Source of the DNA: Phragmitibacter sp965284365
GTDB lineage: Bacteria > Verrucomicrobiota > Verrucomicrobiia > Verrucomicrobiales > Verrucomicrobiaceae
DNA: 64,000 nucleotides
Reading direction: 5' to 3'
Assembly (NCBI GenBank): GCA_965284365.1
Contig: OZ260079.1
Coordinates: 1,488,001-1,552,000, forward strand
The position numbers and the translations under genes were made by a program. Numbering within the stretch: position 1 is the first letter of the stretch; each line of letters starts with the position of its first letter. Positions 17,335 to 27,596 of the stretch are shown here, one piece after another. The notes below the pieces were generated by a model that was given only the letters and a program-made list of their open reading frames with translations, had not been told where the DNA came from and did not search any database.

Positions 17335-19005
17335 ATGCTTTCCCTCCTGAAGATACAAAACCTGGCGCTCGTGGAAGATCTCGCCTGGGAGCTCGCTCCC
17401 GGGCTTGTGGCGGTGACCGGTGAGACGGGCGCGGGCAAATCCATCATCGTGGGCGCGTTAAAGCTGATCCTCGGCGAGCGCGCGGACAAAGGGCTGATCC
17501 GAACCGGCGCGGAAACTTGTGTGGTGGAAGCTGCTTTTGACCTGCGGCAGTCCGCGGCGGTGGACGCTATTCTTACTGAGGCGGGCTTTGATCCGCTTAA
17601 TGGCGAGTCCCTGATCATTCGCCGTGTCATTGGGGCGAACACAAACAAGCAATTTGTGAATGGCTCGCCCGTTACTTCGGCGATGCTGAAGAGCCTGGGC
17701 GAGCATCTGGTGGATTTGCATGGGCCCCATGATCATCAATCGCTGCACTCAAGGGAACGGCAGTTGGAAATGCTGGATGCCTACGCGGGTGCAGAAGAGT
17801 TGGCGAAGGCGTACCGCACTGCTTATCGAGCCTGGCGTCAGGCGCAGACGGAGCATGATGAACTCATGCAGGCCGAACGGGCCTCCGAGCAGGAGATGGA
17901 CATGCTGCGCTTCCAGATCAAAGAGATCGATGACGCCCAGTTCAAGGAAGGCGAGGAAGAAGACATCGAAAATCGCCATAGGCGCGCTGCCAATAGCACG
18001 CGTCTGGGCGAACTTTCCAATGCAGTCGTGGAGCGCCTTTCCGAAGGTCCCCAAAGTATTCTGGGCGGTCTGCGGGATGTGGCCAGGATGATCCATGAGC
18101 TGGAGAAGTTCGATGCATCGCTGAGCAAGTCCTTTGCCGGATTTAACTCGGCTCAGATCGAGCTTCAGGAGTTGGAAGAAGCGGTGCGAGATTATGCCGA
18201 CGGCATCGAGGCTCAGCCTGAAGAACTGGCCCGTCTCGAAGACCGGTTGCACACCCTGCAACGCCTGAAGCGCAAATACGCGCCGAGCATTCCCGCTTTG
18301 CTAGCCCACCGTAACGATGCCGCCGCCCGACTGGAGAAGATGGAAAACCGCGGCGAGGTGTTGGAGCAGCTCAAGCAGCGAATGGAGCAGGCCAAACGCG
18401 AGATGCTGAAGGCGGGTGCTGACCTCACCATGAAGCGTCAAAAAGGCGCACCGAAGCTGGCCAAGGACATTGCTAAACATCTGGGTGATTTGGGATTTCA
18501 ACGCTCCGTTTTTGAAGTGGAACTAACGCCGCACGCAGAAGCAGCTCGGGATGGGCTGGAGGGCGTGGAGTTCCTGTTTGCGCCAAATGGCGGTGAGGCT
18601 CTGAAGCCCTTGCGCCTGACGGCTTCATCCGGGGAAATTTCACGGGTCCTTCTCGCGGTGAAGAGTGCTCTGGCGAAACAGGATGGAGTGCCGTTGATGG
18701 TGTTTGACGAAATTGACGCCAATGTCGGCGGCAACATCGCTGAAGCAGTAGGCCGGAAGATGGCTTCTTTGGCGGCGCGTCATCAGATTATTGCGATTAC
18801 CCACATGCCGCAGCTCGCCTCGCTGGCGGGTAGCCATTTTGTCGTGTCGAAGGAATACGAAGGCCAACGCACGCGATCGAATTTGCGTGAGATCAAGGAT
18901 GCTGCGCGCGTGGAGGAGCTGGCGCGCATGCTGGGTGGGAAAGCGGACAGTGCGCGGGCGCATGCCGAGAGCATGCTGGCGAGCGGGGCGAAGGTGGCGG
19001 TTTAG
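17335..19005 (+). CDS. recN: DNA repair protein RecN
   Basis: A 556-residue SMC-like ATPase of double-strand-break repair, of the usual RecN length. Visible are the start LLKIQNLALVEDLAWEL, Walker A GETGAGKS (29-36), a long coiled-coil middle (about 155-365) with a central break, ABC signature ASSGEISRVLLAVK, Walker B MVFDEIDANVGG and the His switch IAITHMPQLAS. RecN bridges DNA ends before RecA loading. No LexA-type box could be recognised in the 50 bases between it and the divergent hydrolase gene, so SOS control is unproven here. Confidence 0.95.
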   Translation: MLSLLKIQNLALVEDLAWELAPGLVAVTGETGAGKSIIVGALKLILGERADKGLIRTGAETCVVEAAFDLRQSAAVDAILTEAGFDPLNGESLIIRRVIGANTNKQFVNGSPVTSAMLKSLGEHLVDLHGPHDHQSLHSRERQLEMLDAYAGAEELAKAYRTAYRAWRQAQTEHDELMQAERASEQEMDMLRFQIKEIDDAQFKEGEEEDIENRHRRAANSTRLGELSNAVVERLSEGPQSILGGLRDVARMIHELEKFDASLSKSFAGFNSAQIELQELEEAVRDYADGIEAQPEELARLEDRLHTLQRLKRKYAPSIPALLAHRNDAAARLEKMENRGEVLEQLKQRMEQAKREMLKAGADLTMKRQKGAPKLAKDIAKHLGDLGFQRSVFEVELTPHAEAARDGLEGVEFLFAPNGGEALKPLRLTASSGEISRVLLAVKSALAKQDGVPLMVFDEIDANVGGNIAEAVGRKMASLAARHQIIAITHMPQLASLAGSHFVVSKEYEGQRTRSNLREIKDAARVEELARMLGGKADSARAHAESMLASGAKVAV

Positions 19006-19095
19006 TGGAGCTAACACGAGGGTCAGCTACCGAACTACGGGCGCTACCGATGAAGCCCGAAGCAGTTCACCGCAACGCATGGTTACTCCCGCCGT

Positions 19096-20451
19096 TCATA
19101 ATCCGTTCAACCATAGTTCCAGATGGGTCCAACCTTCGGGGCCGGCGACACTGGCCGCATCGGTTCCATCGCCAGGGTTCAGGCTGTGCTCCCGCTCCCA
19201 GGCGTCGGGAAGACCGTCACCATCGCCGTCGACTGCGGGGTCCTCGCCGCGTAGCCCAGGCCAAGCATCCTCTGCGATAGTCAGCTTTTGGCGGCCTGTG
19301 CCGTCCCGCACGCCGGCGATGATGCCAGCGTCTACCGCATCTCGCGCAGGCTTGGATGCTCCGACGCTTTCCAGTGCGCGCACATAAGCTGCCTTGGCAG
19401 TAAGGTTGTCCGTGGGCGCTTCAATCGGTAGAGGAGCATCGCGGAGAATGAGCGTGCTGCCCGGACGAACCGTCAGCAGTTCCGACTGGAAGCGAATGGA
19501 CTGCGGCGGGTCAAATTGATTGCCGTCGAGAAAGAGTTCCGCGGTTCCCCCTTTGAAAATCGTGAAGACCTTGAACCGGTCCCCTGCCGAGGTATCCGGG
19601 CCGGGCTTCAAATAGTTGCCGACGTAGTTCATCGCGATCCGTTCCGGACCTGTCGACTCGCCGGTGCCGGTATAGCCGGGGCCGTAGGTCCAGTTATAAA
19701 GCACATTGTTGCGGAAGTCGATGCGTGGTCCGGGTTCGTTCGCATGTTCCTTGATGTCCTGGTGTCCGCTGGGCCTTGGATTGCGGGAGATGTTGCAAGC
19801 GTAGAGATTGCCCAGATAAGAAATCGCACCGCGGTAGGAAGCGATGATGGAGCCGTAGGAGTGCTTCGTAAGCCCTTCGGCAATCAGGCAATGTTGGACG
19901 GTCAGCCGATCGGAATCGCGCGTGACGGACAGGCATTCGTCAGTGCTCCAAGTGCCTGAACAATGATCGATGATCACGTCCTTCGCGTCCCAGATGCTGA
20001 TCGCATCCATATCGCCTGGGTTCGAGGTTTGGTCGCCCGGCCGGCATCGCAGATAACGAATGACGATGTCGTGCGTGTTGCCGATCTGAAGCTCATGACC
20101 TTTCAAACAGATCCCATCGCCGGGCGCAGTCTGGCCGGCGATGGTGAGAAATGGATGGGTAACACGCAGAGGCTTGGTCAGTTCAATCGTGCCTGAGACG
20201 CGAAAGATGACGGTGCGCGGTCCCTGCGTCTCGACTGCCACGCGGAGGCTGCCCGACCCGGCGTCATTCAGGTTTGTCACCGCGATCACTTTCCCGCCAC
20301 GCCCGCCTTTCGCCCATTTCCCCGCTCCCTCGGCCCCAAGAAAGGCGGGGGTGCGATTTGCTTCGCTGGATTGAGCCGACATCGGCAATGGCGCCGCCAA
20401 CCCCGCAACGGAGAGGATCGTCAGTTTGAAGAGAGGACTCAGTAGCTTCAT
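19096..20451 (-). CDS. Secreted pectate-lyase-like protein with Ca-binding tail
   Basis: A 451-residue beta-helix protein with a signal peptide (LTILSVAGLAAPLPMSAQ). It opens FLGAEGAGKWAKGGRGGKV and VTNLNDAGSGSLRVAVE, the classical start of pectate-lyase-like proteins, then FRVSGTIEL, LTIAGQTAPGDGICLKG, VIRYLRCRPGD and IIDHCSGTWSTDE. The C-terminus has DGDGDGLPDAWEREHSLNP, a thrombospondin-type-3/EF-hand-like Ca-binding motif common in this phylum. It probably cleaves polygalacturonate-like chains by Ca-dependent beta-elimination, or acts as a binding homologue. It is convergent with recN and divergent from the giant TPR gene. Confidence 0.85.
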   Translation of the reverse strand: MKLLSPLFKLTILSVAGLAAPLPMSAQSSEANRTPAFLGAEGAGKWAKGGRGGKVIAVTNLNDAGSGSLRVAVETQGPRTVIFRVSGTIELTKPLRVTHPFLTIAGQTAPGDGICLKGHELQIGNTHDIVIRYLRCRPGDQTSNPGDMDAISIWDAKDVIIDHCSGTWSTDECLSVTRDSDRLTVQHCLIAEGLTKHSYGSIIASYRGAISYLGNLYACNISRNPRPSGHQDIKEHANEPGPRIDFRNNVLYNWTYGPGYTGTGESTGPERIAMNYVGNYLKPGPDTSAGDRFKVFTIFKGGTAELFLDGNQFDPPQSIRFQSELLTVRPGSTLILRDAPLPIEAPTDNLTAKAAYVRALESVGASKPARDAVDAGIIAGVRDGTGRQKLTIAEDAWPGLRGEDPAVDGDGDGLPDAWEREHSLNPGDGTDAASVAGPEGWTHLELWLNGL

Positions 20452-20573
20452 TGCGATGGGATTAGCAATTCACCAGCTTATACGGACCCGGAATGATCCT
20501 CCCTATCTCGTTTGCAAAAGCTCACCTCCGCAGGCCCGCCATTTTTCGATGCAGGAAATGCCTGGCGTAGCGT

Positions 20574-23500
20574 ATGCTACTTACCGTGAATGTGATCCTA
20601 CGGCGTTTCCAGAAACACGCTGTGCTCTGGCAGAGAAGGGCCTGCGCGTTTTGCGTGGCTGCCCTATGGGGTGCTTCATCCCTGGCGCCAGCGCAGGAGA
20701 AGACGAATCCCTGGCCCGATAAGGATGTCCGCCTGGCCACGGAATACCTGAATCTGCTGGTGGAAAAGCCCGAGTATGGGCGGGTGCTAGAACTGCTCTG
20801 GGCATTGTATGACAAGCATGAGGCCACCTCTTTTCTGCTGGATAGTGTAAGCGCCCAAGCTGCCGGTCAGCCACATCCGCATGTCTTGATTGTGAAAGCG
20901 CATCTACTGCGAAAGGCTGAGAAGATGCCCGAAGCGATTACGGCCTACGAAGCGGTGCTCGCCCTTGACGAGAAAAACACGATCGCTCTGCGGGCCATGG
21001 CGGACTTGCTACGGGAGGCGGGACGAATTCAGAACTCGTTGAGCTATGTGGAGAAGCTTACGGAAGCAGCGACCTTTCCCAGTGCCTTACACTCTGCATT
21101 ATTGGTGGAACAAGGCTCGTTGCTGATCCAGTTGGGAAAACCCGATGATGCGGCTGCCGTCTGGGAGAAAGCGATTCGCGAGCAACCGGATGATGGGGCT
21201 CTCGCCCGCATGGTCGCTCAGCATTTGCTGGGCGCCGGGTTTCTGGACAAGGCGATCGTGCTTTATCGCAACTTTGCTGCCAGTGCGGATCCCGCCCGGA
21301 AGCTGGATGCGCTCTTCGATCTTTCCCGTCTGGAAGAGCAGGCAGAAAACTTTGAGAAAGCTTCCGAGGCTCTGCGCCAAGGCATGGACGTCCTGCATTT
21401 TAAGGACTGGCGCTATCAACAGTTCTTTCAAAAGCTGGTGAAGCTCAATGAGCGCTTCGGGCAGTTGGATACTCTGAAGACGGGACTGCTCAAGGCTGCA
21501 GAGGTCAAGCCGGTGTCGGAAAAAGCCTTGAGTGATCTGGCCAGTTTCTTCCAGCAGATCGTGGACGACGAGCAGGAGGTGCACTGGCGGCGGGAGCTGA
21601 TGAAGGCTTTCCCTCAGGCTCAGGAGCATCGCTGGGAATTGGTGGGCGCGTTGCTCGATCACGGTGGTGTTAAAGAAGCGGCGCAGTTGCTGGATGAAGT
21701 GCTCAAGGGGGACGGTTCTGACACCGCGAGCCTGGTGATCCTGCGAGCGCTGGCACACCTGCGGCTGGGAGAAAACAAAGAGGCAGAGATGTGTCTAATG
21801 AACCTCCTGAAGATGCAGGGGATAAATGAGGACGTGGAGAAGCAGGTGCTGGCCTTCACTCGGGGCAAATCTCTTGATGGGGTGACGGAGCACCTGCTCA
21901 AACAGCGCTGGCAGCGGGAATCGCAAAAGGCAGAGTTCGCGTTCGATCTCGCGGCGTTTTATCGAGCCCGCGGACGCACGAAGGAGATGGAAAAAGTGCT
22001 GTCTTCTTTTTCCACCACCACGGTTCCTGAAGAAACCCAGCGCCGGCTCAATGAAGTGTCCAATTTTCTGGCGAGCGGAAACGACACTCAAGCCGCTGAA
22101 AACGCGGCACGGCTGGCTGCTACGCAACCTGCGTCAGGAAGAGACGAACTGCTCCGCCTCGCGGATGTTCTGGTGCAACGCGGCGCGAACGAAGAAGCGT
22201 TGCGGCTGATGGAGAGTGCGTGGACGCAGAGCGACAACTATGAGAAACGGACAGACGTGGATGAGCGCATCCTGTCTCTGCTAACCGGCGGTCAGGGACC
22301 TAAAGTGACCCCTATACTGGAAAGCCCTGCTGAGTTCCGGCTGCCCGCCATTTTCACCGGGGAAGGATTCGGATCAGAAGCACCACCACCGAAGCCGGAT
22401 TCGGTCTCCGAATACGTTCAGGACTACGCCGCCGGCCAGATGATCAGTCTGGCGCTGAAACAAGCCTGGGGGCCAGTGGTTGGCCCGGTGCGTATCTTGC
22501 CGCCCTGGATGCGTCCATGGCTGAACACAATCCACCAGGAACTCGTACGGATGGCGCCAGAGATCTCCGAACCCCGGATGTTGCGTGCCATTTGGTGGTG
22601 CCTGAGAGCCGACCAATCCGAGGTCGCCTATGAGTTGGCGCAACGCGTTAAATTCAACGATGCGCATCAATGGCGCGCGTTGCCTGTGGAAGCAGAAAAA
22701 CTGATTCTCGATCTGGCGCTGACCGAGAAGTTTAAGAACCCCCTTCTGGCCACGCGACAATTGCACCTTTTGAGCGGGTTAGATCCGTCGAACCGCGTGA
22801 ACTATCTGCTGCGTCTCGCTGAAGTCGAAGGCAAACGGGAAAACAAGCGGGGCCTGCCCGAAGCTCTGCAAATCCTGGAGTCGCTGGTGAAGGAAGCTCC
22901 AGGAAATGAGGCGGTGCTTTCATCCCTCGCCCAGTTCTACATGGAAGACGGAAAACGGGAGAAAGCGCTGGAGCTTTGGGACAAGGCGGCCCGGGAGGCC
23001 AAGGATAGCGCCTCGCCATTGCTGGAGCGCTATGCGGAATTGCTCATCGCGCTGAGAAAGCTGCGGGAGTTCGCAGGTGTACAGATGAAACTGCTGGAAC
23101 TGGAAAGCGATGTGAAGCGTCGCCGCGAGATCTTCCAGCGAGGGATGGACCGGATGCTCTGGCTGGAAGCCATTCAGGGCGGCTTACCGGATGACGAGAA
23201 GAAGCAGCGGCTCGGTATTCTGAGGGATCTCCTGGTTGAGCGGACACGTCGTCATCCCTTTGATGCCTTCTGGCAGGAAGCGCTGGCCTTGGTCTATGAG
23301 CGGGAAGGCGATACTCAAAAGGCCTTCAAGGCCATGAAGCAGGCGTATTACACGGCGCCGGAAACCCCCTTCTCGCTGGATCAGTTGCGCGCGGCAGCGC
23401 TGCAGGCTGGTGATACCGCCAGCGCCATTTATTTTCAAAAGCAGATTGCCGCGAGTGCGGCCTCCAGCGAACAAGCGGGCGAGTGGCGTCAACTGGTGCA

Positions 23501-26500
23501 ACTGCTGGAAAGCGACTTTCGCATTGCCGAGGCGGATCAGGCACGGCGACGACTGGAACTGCGTTTTTCGCAAGATGCCGAGGCCCTAGGTGAGCTTGCA
23601 AGTTATTACGCTGAGAGCGGCCAGGATGACTCATCGCGGCGAGTGCTCGAACAACTCGCGCGCGTCCGAGGTTGGGATGGGAAGAATCTTCTGCAACTGG
23701 CCTTGCAGCAAAGAGCTTTGGGTGACGAGAAGGCAGCACGGGGCAGTCTTATCCAATTGTTGAAGGGAAGTTCACATGAGCCGATTCCCGCTTCCACTCC
23801 CCCCGAAAAATGGCCATGGCCCGTGCTGGAAGCAACAAAAGCAGGGGTTCCTCCGATCTCCTCGGCGCTTACAAGCGCGTTGGAAAATGCACCCGGTCTG
23901 GAGACGGCGGAACGGGACAGGTTGCGCGTGTTCCTGAGTGTTCCTCGTGAAGAATGCCTTGAGTTGCCAGCCAAACCTGAGGCGGCTCGCTTGCGGGCGG
24001 TCGCCGAACTGGCAACTCTGCTTCGCAATGCTTCCAAGTCAGCTACACCTCAAGGCAAAGACAACGATGAAACTGTGACCGAGGGCCTGCAACTCCTGCG
24101 AGGCACAGAACTGCCGGAGATCGAACGCATCTGGGCGATGTTTCATCTCGGGGAAGGCCCTGCCTTCCGGAGAATGCTGGCGACACGACTGAAGGAGTCC
24201 AAGTCATTCGAGGGCCAGTTTATTTTTCTTTGGATGGGGGTGAAGTCCCATGGCTTCACAGATGTGGCAGCCTGGATTCGTGATCCGAAGCTTAGCCCCG
24301 CCCGTCAACAGCAGCGAAAAGGCATGTTCCAGGCTGTATGCAATATTCTGGCGGAGGACCCGGGCTTTCTGTTTACCCGCGAGGACATTGAGGTGTTGGG
24401 CAACATTCGACTGCTGAGCAACACGGAACTGATCGATGTGGCCCGGAAGCTGGAAAGCCGCCAGCAACAAGAACTCGCCCTGGACCTGATGGAGGCTGCC
24501 AGGCGCAATGCACCTTCCCTGGGGGCGGACTACGCTTTGCTGCTAGCCCGGCTTGCCGAATCGGGTGGGGATCAAGCGTTGGAACGCCATTACCTCAAGG
24601 AGGTCTGGAATAAGCCATTGGTGGCCGAAACCCCGAATGCCTATGACCCGTTCATGCAAAGTTTCTCGAAGCTCTGGAGAACCGCTCAAACACCAGCCGA
24701 GCGCCAGGAGCTTCTTTTTCGAAGTTGGGCGCGACTGAGGCGATTGCCGAGTTCCGGAATGGGGTCTCTGCGGGAAGCCCGAGTGATGGGAATCGCAGGG
24801 GTGACTGATCTGAGCGATGACATCTTTCGCAATTATCTGGGGAACGATTTTCTGGCGGCCCATCAGTTTGCTGAACCGATCATGGGCAAGCTGCCTTCCG
24901 GTCTTCCGATCAGTCCGCGGGTGGATGATATGGATCATCTGCGCAACTACTGGGAAGACCTGCGGGAATGGACCGATGCGATCAAGCAGGATGGTCTGGC
25001 AGATAATCTTGTGAGCATTGAGTCCGCGCTCGCGCAACGCAATGGCGGCGTGCCGCTGGGACCGAGGTCGAACTATGAGTTCAACATCTGGCGTAACAAT
25101 GCGCTGGTTCGGAAGATGCGGTCGATGAACCACCCGCAACGGTTGCAGGCGATCCGGGAGTTCCTGGAAAGCGATGAATCTGTGGAAACCATGCTTGAGC
25201 TGGGCGGCTATCTGGAATCGCAAGGCCTCGCCCGGGAGTGCATTGAGATCTACCGGCGCCTGCCTGATCGCGCGCCCTCCAATACCGAATACTGCGAGCA
25301 ACTGCTGCGGGTATGCGAGCAAGCTCGTGAGACGTCCCTTGCCATTCCGTACATCGAGAAGCTTTTCGTGGCGGAACCACAGTTCAAACCCCAGGGCATT
25401 AGTGAAGAAACCTTGCGGGAGAAACACGCCAAGTTCCTAGCCTGGCAGCATGAGATAGGGAGGCTGCGCATGCTGGCGTTCCGGGGGATAGCCAGCGTGA
25501 AGCCGCTACAGGGCCGGGTGCCGGAGGAGGTGCCCTACTTGAAGGAATTGGCACAGTTGCTGGAACGCCATGGTGACAAAGCGGGTGCGCTCGCGGCTTG
25601 GGAAGAGCTGCACCGCCTCTGGCCTGCTGAACTGGACGCAAGCTGGCGCCGGGCTGCGTTGTTGCACGAGCAGGGAAACGACAAGGAATCCTTGAACGCT
25701 CTGCGGGAAATCCCGCTGGTCAACTTCTGGAACGAGGCCGTTCGCAATGGTCTGGCTCTGCGCGCGGAGTTGGCTGCCAAAGGAGACCATTGGGAAGAAA
25801 TACGAATTCTGATGAATGCCGTGACGGGTGGGCCGGGCGTTGGCGGAACAGCATCCCAAATGAATGGTACAGGCCAGGATTCTACCGGTCGTTCCGGTGG
25901 TGGGACTGGTAGTGGCAGGCCCACGCTGGTCACGCATACAGGTGGCGTGGTGCTCCTCAGCCGGATCCTTTCCGAACACGGCCGAAAGATAGACGCGCAG
26001 AGTTTGCTGCTCAGAGCAGAGCGGACGGTGAAAACTGATCCTGAGCGTTTCAAACTGAGACTGGAAAAGATTCGACTTTTAGCCTCAGATCCAACTTGGT
26101 CCCCGACGGAGGATCAGGGGCTGGAAGTCCTGGCCCTCCTGCGAGTGCAATCCGATGAAGCGGAGGCGCTCGAGGGGCTGACGGATTTTCTTTCCAAGGA
26201 AGCGATCAGTTCACGAGCCGATTCCTGGATCAAGTTGCTTACCGGAGATGCCACAGTCCAAAGCGCAACGATGTCTCTGGCACTCAGTGCGTTCGCGGCG
26301 CGTTTGCAGGAGTCTGCGCTGCAAAAGATCCTCGCGCCGTGGCAGCAACGAAATATAGGTTTTCGTACGGCACGTGAGTTGGCTGTGCGCACACTCCTTG
26401 AGAGTAAAAAGCCACAGTGGGCGCTAGCCGTAGCTTCCGTGGGTGATCGGAAGGGACTGACTGAGTCACCTGTCTACGTCGAAGTGCTGGCTGGTCTCGG

Positions 26501-26918
26501 TGATCGTCATGGGTTGCAGGATCTGTTTGCCAAAGTGACACGCCTCAGCTTCCCGGGCGGTGGGGACACTGCTGAATTTGCCGAAGCCTTTGCCGCGGCC
26601 GGACAAGCTAATTGGGCAGAAGAATTATTCGCACTGGCTCTGAGCCGGATGCGTGACACCGCGACGGCCAATCCGAATCTGGTCGAGGCTTATGCGCGTT
26701 ATCTCCTGGACCAACGCCGCTATGAGCAGGCGGAGAATCTGTTGATGAGCTGGCGGGATGGACTGACGAGTGAGATGGCGGAACTGCTCGTCGATCTTTA
26801 TCGCGGCTGGAATAAGCTTGATCGACTGCCCCGGGAGCTGGCAAAATTCCACCTACCCGACAGCGTGCTCACTGAGGCGCTGTTTCTGGCCAATCCCCCG
26901 CCTGCCAAACGAGAATGA
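20574..26918 (+). CDS. Giant exported TPR-repeat protein
   Basis: A 2,114-residue protein with an N-terminal signal-like segment (ACAFCVAALWGASSLAPAQ). Nearly the whole length is helical TPR-type repeats: early copies such as VLIVKAHLLRKAEKMPEAI and AITAYEAVLALDEKNTIALR, and later AVLSSLAQFYMEDGKREKAL, then LALVYEREGDTQKAFKAM. A Gly/Ser/Thr-rich insert interrupts the helices around residue 1757-1785. No enzyme domain is visible. It is probably a large periplasmic scaffold, perhaps for cell-envelope assembly. Its stop overlaps the start of the next lipoprotein gene by ATGA, so the two products are likely made together. Confidence 0.8.
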   Translation: MLLTVNVILRRFQKHAVLWQRRACAFCVAALWGASSLAPAQEKTNPWPDKDVRLATEYLNLLVEKPEYGRVLELLWALYDKHEATSFLLDSVSAQAAGQPHPHVLIVKAHLLRKAEKMPEAITAYEAVLALDEKNTIALRAMADLLREAGRIQNSLSYVEKLTEAATFPSALHSALLVEQGSLLIQLGKPDDAAAVWEKAIREQPDDGALARMVAQHLLGAGFLDKAIVLYRNFAASADPARKLDALFDLSRLEEQAENFEKASEALRQGMDVLHFKDWRYQQFFQKLVKLNERFGQLDTLKTGLLKAAEVKPVSEKALSDLASFFQQIVDDEQEVHWRRELMKAFPQAQEHRWELVGALLDHGGVKEAAQLLDEVLKGDGSDTASLVILRALAHLRLGENKEAEMCLMNLLKMQGINEDVEKQVLAFTRGKSLDGVTEHLLKQRWQRESQKAEFAFDLAAFYRARGRTKEMEKVLSSFSTTTVPEETQRRLNEVSNFLASGNDTQAAENAARLAATQPASGRDELLRLADVLVQRGANEEALRLMESAWTQSDNYEKRTDVDERILSLLTGGQGPKVTPILESPAEFRLPAIFTGEGFGSEAPPPKPDSVSEYVQDYAAGQMISLALKQAWGPVVGPVRILPPWMRPWLNTIHQELVRMAPEISEPRMLRAIWWCLRADQSEVAYELAQRVKFNDAHQWRALPVEAEKLILDLALTEKFKNPLLATRQLHLLSGLDPSNRVNYLLRLAEVEGKRENKRGLPEALQILESLVKEAPGNEAVLSSLAQFYMEDGKREKALELWDKAAREAKDSASPLLERYAELLIALRKLREFAGVQMKLLELESDVKRRREIFQRGMDRMLWLEAIQGGLPDDEKKQRLGILRDLLVERTRRHPFDAFWQEALALVYEREGDTQKAFKAMKQAYYTAPETPFSLDQLRAAALQAGDTASAIYFQKQIAASAASSEQAGEWRQLVQLLESDFRIAEADQARRRLELRFSQDAEALGELASYYAESGQDDSSRRVLEQLARVRGWDGKNLLQLALQQRALGDEKAARGSLIQLLKGSSHEPIPASTPPEKWPWPVLEATKAGVPPISSALTSALENAPGLETAERDRLRVFLSVPREECLELPAKPEAARLRAVAELATLLRNASKSATPQGKDNDETVTEGLQLLRGTELPEIERIWAMFHLGEGPAFRRMLATRLKESKSFEGQFIFLWMGVKSHGFTDVAAWIRDPKLSPARQQQRKGMFQAVCNILAEDPGFLFTREDIEVLGNIRLLSNTELIDVARKLESRQQQELALDLMEAARRNAPSLGADYALLLARLAESGGDQALERHYLKEVWNKPLVAETPNAYDPFMQSFSKLWRTAQTPAERQELLFRSWARLRRLPSSGMGSLREARVMGIAGVTDLSDDIFRNYLGNDFLAAHQFAEPIMGKLPSGLPISPRVDDMDHLRNYWEDLREWTDAIKQDGLADNLVSIESALAQRNGGVPLGPRSNYEFNIWRNNALVRKMRSMNHPQRLQAIREFLESDESVETMLELGGYLESQGLARECIEIYRRLPDRAPSNTEYCEQLLRVCEQARETSLAIPYIEKLFVAEPQFKPQGISEETLREKHAKFLAWQHEIGRLRMLAFRGIASVKPLQGRVPEEVPYLKELAQLLERHGDKAGALAAWEELHRLWPAELDASWRRAALLHEQGNDKESLNALREIPLVNFWNEAVRNGLALRAELAAKGDHWEEIRILMNAVTGGPGVGGTASQMNGTGQDSTGRSGGGTGSGRPTLVTHTGGVVLLSRILSEHGRKIDAQSLLLRAERTVKTDPERFKLRLEKIRLLASDPTWSPTEDQGLEVLALLRVQSDEAEALEGLTDFLSKEAISSRADSWIKLLTGDATVQSATMSLALSAFAARLQESALQKILAPWQQRNIGFRTARELAVRTLLESKKPQWALAVASVGDRKGLTESPVYVEVLAGLGDRHGLQDLFAKVTRLSFPGGGDTAEFAEAFAAAGQANWAEELFALALSRMRDTATANPNLVEAYARYLLDQRRYEQAENLLMSWRDGLTSEMAELLVDLYRGWNKLDRLPRELAKFHLPDSVLTEALFLANPPPAKRE

Positions 26919-27508
26919 CTTGGACTATCGTGCTGAACTCCTGCGCGCTTTTGGCGTTGCTGGCACTCACGCAATGTTCCAGTGACGATGCGGGGAGCAA
27001 AAAGTCCGAGAAGAGCGAATTCGGCCCGACTTATAAGGAGCGCATGGCCGCTGCCGATCGCGCTTTATTCAATAGCGACTTCTCGCAGCGAAGCAGCTTC
27101 GAGAAGAAGTCGCCGACGATGAAAACTGACAAGGCCTTCAGGACGGACAAGTACAATCCGAAGGCTTTTACCCAGACCAAAGCTTTCTACAGCGGCAAGG
27201 ACGAGGTGAAAGAAAAGGACTTCGCGCAGTCAGACAAGAAGAGCAACATCGGCAACAAGGAGTTCTCCGGCTCAGACAAGGAGAGCAAGTTGGCCGACGA
27301 AACTTTCAACACCAAGGATAGCCGCTTCTCCGGGCAGGAGAATCGATTCAGCGGGAAAGCCTCGCGAATGGGGGACGATGTTTATAGTACTCGCGCGGAA
27401 CCTGACGCCAAGAAAGCCATGGAGAAAAGTGAGCGTCCTTACATCCGGGAAAGCCGCAATCCCAGTTATTCCGAAGCTGAGGTGCGCAGCCTGCTGAACA
27501 AGCAGTGA
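26915..27508 (+). CDS. Lys/Ser/Phe-rich repeat lipoprotein coupled to the TPR protein
   Basis: A 197-residue lipoprotein (LLALLALTQCSS, Cys 21). The mature part is highly charged and built of degenerate short repeats centred on Phe: KAFRTDKYNPKAF, KAFYSGKDE, KDFAQSDKK, KEFSGSDKESK, SRFSGQENRFSGKASR. It ends in SYSEAEVRSLLNKQ. It is predicted extended or disordered with no enzyme motif. The ATG overlaps the stop of the giant TPR gene, suggesting a partner anchored to a membrane. A terminator follows. Family not recognised. Confidence 0.75.
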   Translation: MTWTIVLNSCALLALLALTQCSSDDAGSKKSEKSEFGPTYKERMAAADRALFNSDFSQRSSFEKKSPTMKTDKAFRTDKYNPKAFTQTKAFYSGKDEVKEKDFAQSDKKSNIGNKEFSGSDKESKLADETFNTKDSRFSGQENRFSGKASRMGDDVYSTRAEPDAKKAMEKSERPYIRESRNPSYSEAEVRSLLNKQ

Positions 27509-27520
27509 AACCTTTGGCAG

Positions 27521-27549
27521 GCGCACGGGCTCGCTGACCGTGCGCTTTT
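27521..27549 (+). terminator. Rho-independent terminator after the TPR-lipoprotein operon
   Basis: An 8-bp perfect stem GCGCACGG (27521-27528) with CCGTGCGC (27538-27545), a 9-base loop and a TTTT run. It starts 13 bases after the lipoprotein stop. The short T tract makes it moderate in strength. Confidence 0.7.
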
Positions 27550-27596
27550 ACAATCTCCTTACACGGGCGTGAATCGAGGCGTGATAGGATAACAGG

